DNA of 6,486 nucleotides from Pseudomonadota bacterium (lineage in GTDB: Bacteria; Pseudomonadota; Alphaproteobacteria; Acetobacterales; Acetobacteraceae). A model generated the notes under the pieces. That model saw only the letters and a program-made list of their open reading frames with translations, made no database searches and was not told the DNA's origin. Of this stretch, positions 1 to 4,634 are shown one piece after another. Positions within the stretch are counted from its first letter, which is position 1; each line of letters begins with the position of its first letter. The DNA is taken from positions 1-6,486 of the forward strand of contig JAJZFF010000318.1 of the NCBI GenBank assembly GCA_021805485.1, in the 5' to 3' direction. The translations under genes were made by a program, and so were the position numbers.

Positions 1-1
1 G

Positions 2-181
2 GTGGAGATGACGCTGACCGCGCCAGCCTGCCCCAGCGCGCAGGAACTGCCCGAGGCGGTGCGCCTCGCGGTGGGGACGGTGCCGGGGGTGAGCGAGGTG
101 GAGGTCGAAACCGTGTGGGACCCGCCCTGGGATCCTTCGCGGATGAGCGACGAGGCGCGCCTCGCGCTCAACATGTTCTGA
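2..181 (+). CDS. sufT: SufT-like DUF59/MIP18 family protein, C-terminal part (5' truncated by window)
   Basis: Only the last 59 residues are present, read in frame from position 2 to the TGA at 179-181. The visible part has the shape of the DUF59/MIP18 (PaaD-like, SufT) family: a TAPACP stretch early on (the cysteine of this PxCP-like motif is the family's conserved Cys), a valine-rich VPGVSEVEVETVWDPPW segment, and the closing MSDEARLAL motif typical of family C-termini. The family helps deliver or mature iron-sulfur clusters in the cytosol and is often the penultimate gene of alphaproteobacterial SUF operons. The next gene, an A-type Fe-S carrier, starts 10 nt downstream, which fits that arrangement. 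The N-terminus and true start lie outside the window. A PaaD-type phenylacetate-pathway protein is the alternative, made unlikely by the neighbour. Confidence 0.85.
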   Translation: MEMTLTAPACPSAQELPEAVRLAVGTVPGVSEVEVETVWDPPWDPSRMSDEARLALNMF

Positions 182-191
182 GGAGTCTGCG

Positions 192-563
192 ATGACCACG
201 ATCCGCACTGAATCAGCACCGCCCCGCCGCAGCCTGCCGCCGCTGATGCAGCTGACCGACGCCGCCGCCGATCGCTTGCGTGCGCTTTATGAAAGCGGCC
301 AGCAGGGGCGCCTGCTAAGGATCAGTGTCGGCACAAAGGGGTGTTCCGGCCTGTCCTACGAGATGAACTGGGTGGACGAGCCGGCGCCAACCGACGAACA
401 GGTGAGCGACAAGGGGGTCACGGTACTGATCGACCGCAAGGCCACCCTGTTCCTCATCGGCACGGTGATGGACTACAAGGTGGAAAAATTCACCTCGGGC
501 TTCACGTTCGAGAACCCGAACGAGAAGGGCCGCTGCGGCTGCGGCGAAAGTTTCCACGTCTGA
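192..563 (+). CDS. sufA: SufA/IscA family A-type iron-sulfur carrier protein
   Basis: This 123-residue protein matches the HesB/IscA/SufA fold: it starts with an N-terminal tail of about 19 residues, then LTDAAADRLRAL, the GTKGCSGLSYEM motif, a central VLIDRKA segment and a terminal GRCGCGESF. The three family cysteines are all present at residues 51, 115 and 117 (C-x(63)-C-x-C), the ligands that hold an Fe-S cluster or iron for transfer to apo-proteins. The start is supported by AGGAG at 181-185, six nt before the ATG and overlapping the stop of the upstream SufT-like gene, so the two are cotranscribed. SufA rather than IscA or ErpA is inferred from the SUF-type neighbour; the sequence motifs alone do not separate these. 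It is probably the last gene of its operon, because the next gene converges on it 40 nt away. Confidence 0.93.
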   Translation: MTTIRTESAPPRRSLPPLMQLTDAAADRLRALYESGQQGRLLRISVGTKGCSGLSYEMNWVDEPAPTDEQVSDKGVTVLIDRKATLFLIGTVMDYKVEKFTSGFTFENPNEKGRCGCGESFHV

Positions 564-564
564 C

Positions 565-595
565 GCGCCGCGCTGGCGCCGCGGCCTGACGGCCG
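565..595. other. Two small GC-rich stem-loops between convergent sufA and hisI
   Basis: The 40-nt gap between the sufA stop and the hisI stop holds GCGCC-N5-GGCGC (565-579) and CGGCC-TGAC-GGCCG (582-595). They could help stop transcription from both sides, the expected job of a convergent gap. Neither hairpin is followed by a T-run in either direction, so this is not a canonical intrinsic terminator, and short GC-rich stems arise easily at this base composition. Confidence 0.25.
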
Positions 596-603
596 AAAAC
601 CGC

Positions 604-954
604 TCAGGCGATCTCCTCCAGCCCGTCTCCGGTAACACGGCGGAAAAAGCAGTTATGCGCGCCGGTGTGGCACGCCGGCCCGGTCTGCTCGACGAGGAGC
701 AGCAGCGTGTCGCCATCGCAGTCGAGCCGCATTTCGACGAGGCGCTGCACATGGCCCGAGCTTTCGCCCTTGCGCCAGAGCTTGCCGCGGCTGCGGCTGA
801 AATAGCAGACCTGCCCGGTGGCGAGGCTCTCCGCGATCGACTCCGCGTTCATCCAGGCCATCATCAGCACTTCGCCGGTATCGTGCTGCTGCGCGATGGC
901 GGGAATGAGACCGGCTTCGTTGAAGCGCGCTGCGGCAACAACGGGGTGAGTCAT
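604..954 (-). CDS. hisI: Phosphoribosyl-AMP cyclohydrolase (HisI), monofunctional
   Basis: This 116-residue protein catalyses the third step of histidine biosynthesis, opening the adenine ring of phosphoribosyl-AMP to give ProFAR, in the cytosol. Family landmarks are visible in order: [10 protein letters not shown] (residues 27-36), [16 protein letters not shown] (53-68), DCDGD (78-82) and GPACHTG (92-98), followed by Cys102. The aspartates 78, 80 and 82 are the Mg-binding set, and Cys79, Cys95 and Cys102 have the spacing of the zinc ligands. No HisE pyrophosphohydrolase domain follows, so this is the short monofunctional form usual in alphaproteobacteria. Its ATG overlaps the metC stop by 4 nt (ATGA on the minus strand), with only a weak ribosome-binding site, pointing to translational coupling. 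It is the last gene of the sseA-metC-hisI unit and converges on sufA. Placement with sulfur genes rather than other his genes is unusual but not unprecedented for hisI. Confidence 0.95.
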   Translation of the reverse strand: MTHPVVAAARFNEAGLIPAIAQQHDTGEVLMMAWMNAESIAESLATGQVCYFSRSRGKLWRKGESSGHVQRLVEMRLDCDGDTLLLLVEQTGPACHTGAHNCFFRRVTGDGLEEIA

Positions 955-2207
955 GCCGTACCGTCCGGGCTGAACCCATCCTGCAATTCGGCGGCCATGC
1001 AGGGGGGCGATGCGCAGGCGGTGCGGGCCTGGCCGCGCAGCACGGCGAGGCCCTGTTCGAGATCGGCGATCAGGTCGTCGGTGTGTTCGAGGCCGATTTG
1101 CAGCCGCAGCATCTCGCCTCCGAACCGGCCGGTGCCCTCGGTGCGGGTGATGGTGTTGGTGGTCGGCAGGGCAAGGCTCTCATAGCCGCCCCAGGAGGCA
1201 CCGATGCCGAACAGGCGCAGCGCGTCGGCCATCGCGCAGACCGCGTCGTAATCGTGTTCGGGCTGGAACACCACGCCGAACAGGCCGCAGCCGCCGGTGA
1301 AGTCGCGCTTCCAGAATTCGTGACCGGGGCAGGAGGGCAATGCGGGGTGGAGGACGCGCAGCAACTCCGGCCGGCCGGCGAGCCAGGTGGCGACGGCGAG
1401 GGCCGCGCGTTCCTGCTCGGCGAGGCGGACGGCGAGGGTGCGCGCGCCGCGCAGGGCCAGCCAGCAATCGTCCGGCGAGGCATACTGGCCGAGATCGAGC
1501 GCGCCGGCGCGCAGCCAGGCCCAGTCTTCATCGGTTGCCACGGTGATCGCGCCGAGCACGATGTCGGAATGACCGCCGACATATTTCGTCAGCGCCTGGA
1601 TCGACACGTCGACCCCGTGGCGGAAGGGCTGGAACGTGCGGATGCCCCAGGTGTTGTCCATGAACAGCTTGGCGCCATGGGCGTGGGCGACGCGGGCGAG
1701 CATCGGCACGTCCTGTACCTCGAAGGTGTGGCTGCCGGGGCTTTCGGAAAAGATGACCGTGGTTTGCGGGCGCAGCAGCGCCGCCAGCCGGTCTTCGGTG
1801 ATGAGTGGATCGTAATAGGTGGTGGCGATGCCATAGCGGGCGAGCACGCTGTCGCAGAAGCGGCGGGTCGGACCATAGACCGAGTCGGGCACCAGCATGT
1901 GGTCGCCGGCCTTCAGCCAGGCGAGCAGCGGCACGGTGATGGCGGCAAGGCCGGATGAGACGATCTGGCAATGCGTGCCGCCCTCGATTTCGGCAACCAC
2001 GTTTTCGAGCGCGAAATGGGTCTCGGTACCGTAAAGCCCGTAGATCTCCTCCTGTTCGAGGCGGCGCTTGCCGATTTCGCGGCGCGCGGCACAGGAGGGG
2101 TAGAGCACGGTGGAGCCGCGGACGAGCTTGGGATTCACATAGCCGTGCGACTTGACCGGCCGGCGGGAGGCCAGGGACAGGCGTGTTTCGAAATGGTCTT
2201 TGGTCAT
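951..2207 (-). CDS. metC: Cystathionine beta-lyase, PLP-dependent (MetC-type)
   Basis: This 418-residue enzyme of the Cys/Met-metabolism PLP family (fold type I) is expected to cleave cystathionine to homocysteine, pyruvate and ammonia in methionine synthesis. Landmarks: [12 protein letters not shown] (about residues 84-95), [13 protein letters not shown] (108-120), [12 protein letters not shown] (155-166), FMDNTWG with the pyridine-binding Asp184, and [12 protein letters not shown] with the Schiff-base Lys208. ASWGGYESL (337-345) and LRLQIGLE (367-374) are signatures of cystathionine beta-lyase rather than cystathionine gamma-synthase. The frame extends upstream, but the ATG at 2207 is chosen because GAGAGGA lies six nt before it and it overlaps the sseA stop by 4 nt. 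The phosphate-site motif reads YGLYGT where E. coli MetC has YGRRGT. About 25 residues at the C-terminus (RTACASPP onward) go beyond the usual end and look unstructured. Other activities on sulfur amino acids cannot be excluded by sequence. Confidence 0.9.
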   Translation of the reverse strand: MTKDHFETRLSLASRRPVKSHGYVNPKLVRGSTVLYPSCAARREIGKRRLEQEEIYGLYGTETHFALENVVAEIEGGTHCQIVSSGLAAITVPLLAWLKAGDHMLVPDSVYGPTRRFCDSVLARYGIATTYYDPLITEDRLAALLRPQTTVIFSESPGSHTFEVQDVPMLARVAHAHGAKLFMDNTWGIRTFQPFRHGVDVSIQALTKYVGGHSDIVLGAITVATDEDWAWLRAGALDLGQYASPDDCWLALRGARTLAVRLAEQERAALAVATWLAGRPELLRVLHPALPSCPGHEFWKRDFTGGCGLFGVVFQPEHDYDAVCAMADALRLFGIGASWGGYESLALPTTNTITRTEGTGRFGGEMLRLQIGLEHTDDLIADLEQGLAVLRGQARTACASPPCMAAELQDGFSPDGTA

Positions 2208-3058
2208 GCGGGATCCTCTCCGGTGGCGACCGGGGTGTCGGGCAGGGCGCCCCATTCGGCCCAGGAGCCGTCATAGAGCGCGCCCATCGGCAGGCCGGCG
2301 CGCACCAGACCGAGGGTGAGAACCGCGGCCGTGACGCCCGAGCCGCACATCGTCACCGGGCGGCTGTTATCGTCGATGCCGGCGGCGGCGAAGCGCGCGC
2401 GCAGCACGTCCGGCGGCAGCATTGTGGCGTCATCGCCCAGAAGTTCTGAATACGGCAGCGAGCGGGCGCCGGGGACATGGCCGCCGCGCATCCCGGCGCG
2501 CGGTTCGGGCACCGCGGCGGTATAGCGGCCGGCTGCCCGTGCATCGAGCACGGTTTCCGCTCGACCCGTCACATTGGTTTCGATCGTCGCACGGTCTCGC
2601 ACACGGGAGGGATCGAGCCGGGGGATGAAGCGGCCAGGTGGTCGGAATCTGGCTTGGCCCCGTTCGAGCGGGCGGCCCTCGGCGCGCCATTTCGGTAGCC
2701 CGCCGTCGAGCACGAAGACGTTCTCGTGGCCGAAGACGCGGAACATCCACCAGCCGCGCGCCGCCGAAAACAGGCCTCGCTGGTCGTAGACCACGATCCG
2801 GCTGTCATTGCCGACGCCAAGCGCCTCGACGGCGGAGGCAAAGCCGTCTTCATCCGGGAGCATATGGGGCAGGTCGGAGGCAGTATCGGCAATGCGCTCG
2901 ATATCGAAGAAGGCTGCGCCCGGCAGGTGGGCTTCGTCAAACAGCGACCGGGCATCCTGTGGTTCGTTTGGAAGATAAAAGGACGCGTCGAAGACGACCA
3001 GGCTCGGGTCGTCCAGAGTTGCGGTGAGCGCTTCCGTGGAGATCAGTGGGGATGACAT
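2204..3058 (-). CDS. sseA: 3-mercaptopyruvate sulfurtransferase (tandem rhodanese domains)
   Basis: A 284-residue two-domain rhodanese protein, the usual length for SseA. The first domain (about residues 5-130) ends in the YDQRGLFSAARGWWMFRVFG and VLDGGLPKW segments and lacks a catalytic cysteine, as expected of the inactive half. The second (about 155-275) carries DARAAGRY and the active loop CGSGVTA with Cys238, then YDGSWAEWG. A CG(S/T)GVTA loop is characteristic of 3-mercaptopyruvate sulfurtransferases, whereas thiosulfate sulfurtransferases have CRxGV, so mercaptopyruvate is the likelier sulfur donor. The product would be a protein or thiol persulfide plus pyruvate. The ATG at 3058 has only a modest ribosome-binding site, but the start fits the family. 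Its stop overlaps the metC start (ATGA), making it the first gene of a coupled three-gene unit; the regulator gene sits 52 nt upstream on the same strand. No signal peptide is seen, so it is cytosolic. Confidence 0.92.
   Translation of the reverse strand: MSSPLISTEALTATLDDPSLVVFDASFYLPNEPQDARSLFDEAHLPGAAFFDIERIADTASDLPHMLPDEDGFASAVEALGVGNDSRIVVYDQRGLFSAARGWWMFRVFGHENVFVLDGGLPKWRAEGRPLERGQARFRPPGRFIPRLDPSRVRDRATIETNVTGRAETVLDARAAGRYTAAVPEPRAGMRGGHVPGARSLPYSELLGDDATMLPPDVLRARFAAAGIDDNSRPVTMCGSGVTAAVLTLGLVRAGLPMGALYDGSWAEWGALPDTPVATGEDPA
2208..2220 (-). promoter_or_regulatory. Ribosome-binding site deciding the metC start
   Basis: On the minus strand GAGAGGA (2214-2220) precedes the ATG ending at 2205 by six nt. 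It lies inside the 3' end of sseA and favours this ATG over the longer in-frame extension that would begin at 2255. Confidence 0.7.
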
Positions 3059-3073
3059 GCCCGAGCATTACCC

Positions 3074-3103
3074 CGCCGGCGGAAATTTGTCTCCCCGCCG
3101 GCG
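3074..3103. other. 9-bp perfect stem-loop between the XRE regulator gene and sseA
   Basis: CGCCGGCGG (3074-3082) and CCGCCGGCG (3095-3103) are perfect inverted copies with a 12-nt AT-richer loop; the same bases also give an 11-bp direct repeat CCCCGCCGGCG (3071-3081 and 3093-3103). It lies in the 52-nt gap between the regulator stop and the sseA start. It could attenuate read-through, stabilise an mRNA end or be a protein-binding site. There is no T-run after it on the minus strand, so it is not a standard intrinsic terminator. Confidence 0.4.
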
Positions 3104-3110
3104 TGTCGGG

Positions 3111-3992
3111 TCAGGCCATGGCCGGTTCGAGCATCCGTCGCACCTCTGCGGCGGCGGCGCGGCCCTTGATGGCATCGCGCCAGGCGCCTTCGGCGATTCG
3201 CTGATGCGTCATCACCGCATCTTCCGCGCTCGTAATCATGGCGACGCCGGTCTGAGCATCGGGCGGCGCGTCGGTCGAGAAGGGATTGATGGATAGAGAT
3301 GCGCGCTCGCGCGCGCGCAGAATTGTAAAGGGGCCGTTCGGTTCGGCTCCGGACATGAGACCGAATTGCAGGCCGATCGGCTCGCTTTCCATCAATTCGA
3401 CCATGCGTTCGACTTCCCGGCGAGCGGCTTCGCGGCATTTCCGACGCAGCTTGTCGGAAAGCGGCAGCGTGTTCGCGATGCCCTGCTCGATGAATCGTTG
3501 CAGCGCGGTGGTCGTGAAAATCGCGATGACCGAGGGGCGGCGCGCCACGAACATGCGCTTGCGAACCGAGAGCACGCCAAGAACCTGTTCCGCCGCCGAA
3601 CGGGCCATGGCCCGATCCTGCCCGCTTGATTCCGCGTTTTCCTCGAACACCTGGGTCAGGGTCGAGTCATATTCGTCCGAGGTCGTCAGATAGCAGATCG
3701 GTCCAAAAAATTGGAGGATTTGATCGGATGTCTCCTCGATCTGTCGCAGCCTTTCGAGATAGCCGATCGGACGGCTGTAATATTCGATGCCGATCCCGAG
3801 CAAGGTCAGCGGCGAGATCTTGAGCAACTCCGCGAGGCGCTTGACGGTGTCGAGCTTGATGACCTCGCCTTTCTCATAGCGGTAGAGCGCCGCGCGTGAT
3901 ACGCCGAGGCGGGCAGCAATTTCCTCGGCCTTGAGACCGGATTCCATGCGGTAGGCCCGGAGTTGCTGACCAATATCGTTAAAATGCATCAT
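3111..3992 (-). CDS. XRE-family transcriptional regulator with long C-terminal domain of unknown function
   Basis: A 293-residue protein. Residues 8-66 form a Cro/C1-type helix-turn-helix: IGQQLRAYRMESGL, then KAEEIAARLG as the first helix, SRAALYRYEKG as the recognition helix, and LDTVKRLAELLKISPLTLLG closing the fold. The remaining 225 or so residues hold no recognised ligand domain. Visible blocks are a basic RKRMFVARRPSVIAIF strand region (about 153-168), a charged helix KLRRKCREAARREVERMVEL, and a C-terminal segment with LSINPF and GVAMITSAEDAV that I associate with a conserved proteobacterial regulator group. There are no membrane segments. Two ATGs sit in tandem at 3990-3992 and 3987-3989, and the start could be either; GAGTGAGA lies just upstream. 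It is codirectional with sseA-metC-hisI 52 nt away, so control of these sulfur genes is plausible but inferred only from position. Two palindromes upstream suggest self-regulation. The effector and repressor/activator nature are unknown. Confidence 0.85.
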   Translation of the reverse strand: MMHFNDIGQQLRAYRMESGLKAEEIAARLGVSRAALYRYEKGEVIKLDTVKRLAELLKISPLTLLGIGIEYYSRPIGYLERLRQIEETSDQILQFFGPICYLTTSDEYDSTLTQVFEENAESSGQDRAMARSAAEQVLGVLSVRKRMFVARRPSVIAIFTTTALQRFIEQGIANTLPLSDKLRRKCREAARREVERMVELMESEPIGLQFGLMSGAEPNGPFTILRARERASLSINPFSTDAPPDAQTGVAMITSAEDAVMTHQRIAEGAWRDAIKGRAAAAEVRRMLEPAMA

Positions 3993-4011
3993 CCGTTCTC
4001 ACTCTAAAAAC

Positions 4012-4021
4012 ACGAATTCGT
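4012..4021. promoter_or_regulatory. 10-bp perfect palindrome in the leader of the XRE regulator gene
   Basis: ACGAATTCGT is a perfect palindrome lying 20 nt before the regulator's first ATG. XRE proteins bind as dimers to such symmetric sites, so it may be an operator for autoregulation. Palindromes of this length can occur by chance in a 214-nt region, so the function is only suggested. Confidence 0.3.
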
Positions 4022-4049
4022 TCCAAATGCGGAGCCTAATTTTCAATCC

Positions 4050-4064
4050 ATTTCTATCAGAAAT
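4050..4064. promoter_or_regulatory. 15-bp inverted repeat, candidate operator
   Basis: ATTTCT-ATC-AGAAAT is a 6+3+6 inverted repeat, overlapped by a second one, TCTAT-N5-ATAGA (4053-4067). It sits 58 nt upstream of the regulator gene and overlaps the suggested -10 hexamer of the minus-strand promoter, a position where a bound dimer would block transcription. Size and AT-rich form fit XRE operators, but the binding protein is inferred from proximity. Confidence 0.35.
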
Positions 4065-4078
4065 AGATCGGGACGCAA
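4051..4078 (-). promoter_or_regulatory. Possible sigma-70-like promoter for the regulator gene and perhaps the genes below it
   Basis: On the minus strand TTGCGT (4073-4078) and TAGAAA (4051-4056) are separated by 16 nt and lie in AT-rich DNA upstream of the regulator. Both hexamers match the consensus poorly, so this is a best guess within the only large non-coding region available to drive the leftward genes. Confidence 0.22.
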
Positions 4079-4148
4079 AATATTATCGGCATACTAAATT
4101 CTGGGCATCAACCCCGATTATCCTGACATCGGACCGAATCGTCGTGGC

Positions 4149-4178
4149 TACGGCATCTGAAAAATTGCATATGCCGTA
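4149..4178. promoter_or_regulatory. 8-bp inverted repeat upstream of yraN
   Basis: TACGGCAT (4149-4156) and ATGCCGTA (4171-4178) are perfect inverted copies separated by 14 nt, and the right arm overlaps a GCATATGC palindrome (4167-4174). It ends 28 nt before the annotated yraN start. It may be an operator for a dimeric protein with contacts about two helical turns apart, or a leader hairpin in the yraN message. No convincing promoter hexamers were found for yraN itself. Confidence 0.3.
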
Positions 4179-4206
4179 TTCTTATTAATTTGTCGAGACA
4201 ATCGGT

Positions 4207-4593
4207 GTGAGAAACGAACCTGAAAAAATGGCGGCCGCCCGTCGGCGGGCTGAGCATCGCGGGCGCGATGCAGAGAGGCGCGTCGCCGGATGGTATGCCG
4301 CACAAGGCTTTATTGTACTTGCGCAGAGGCTGCGCACAGCGGCGGGCGAACTCGATCTCGTGGTGGCCGACCGCACAACGCTCGTCTTCGTGGAGGTAAA
4401 GGCTCGAAATGCTCTGCGTCCCGCGATCGAATCGGTTGCGCCGCGCCAGCGCTTGCGTCTTGTCGCCGCGGCGGCGATCGTCCTCGCCAGTCAGCCGGAC
4501 TGGGGGCGGGCGGAGACGCGATTCGACGTCGTGCTCGTCGTCGGGGATGACGTGCACGCGATCCGCGACGCGTTCCGCGCCGACGATACCTGA
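4207..4593 (+). CDS. yraN: YraN / UPF0102 family protein (restriction-endonuclease-like fold)
   Basis: A 128-residue protein with the UPF0102 layout: an arginine-rich N-terminal helix GRDAERRVAGWYAAQGF (about 19-35), LRTAAGELDLVV (42-53), FVEVKAR (61-67), and a later helix-strand ending in TRFDVVLV. Glu23, Asp50, Glu63 and Lys65 form the expected PD-(D/E)xK-like active-site set, so a nuclease-type function is plausible, though the family's physiological role is poorly defined. The frame starts at a GTG (4207) with little ribosome-binding signal; an ATG at 4228 gives a 121-residue product and is an equally reasonable start. In many alphaproteobacteria this gene sits beside rsmI and gshB; neither is seen here. 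It is followed 41 nt later by the large PLP-type gene on the same strand, so the two may be cotranscribed. Confidence 0.88.
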   Translation: MRNEPEKMAAARRRAEHRGRDAERRVAGWYAAQGFIVLAQRLRTAAGELDLVVADRTTLVFVEVKARNALRPAIESVAPRQRLRLVAAAAIVLASQPDWGRAETRFDVVLVVGDDVHAIRDAFRADDT

Positions 4594-4634
4594 CGTGTTT
4601 GGCCGGGCGGCCCAGGAACCGCTATAAGCCTTCC

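Noticed and set aside
564..603. Canonical bidirectional rho-independent terminator between sufA and hisI
   Set aside because: Small hairpins exist, but no T-run follows them on either strand; the AAAA at 596-599 is on the wrong side to serve hisI.
1083..1958. 291-codon open frame on the plus strand
   Set aside because: Fully antisense to metC, whose PLP motifs are unambiguous; the translation shows no domain.
2208..2255. Longer metC start giving a 434-residue protein
   Set aside because: The extra 16 residues (arginine-rich) are read from inside sseA, lack family similarity, and the ATG at 2207 has both a good ribosome-binding site and the ATGA overlap.
3298..3320. Alternating GC run as a repeat or Z-DNA element
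   Set aside because: It encodes the ILRARERASL stretch of the regulator and is explained by codon use in GC-rich coding DNA.
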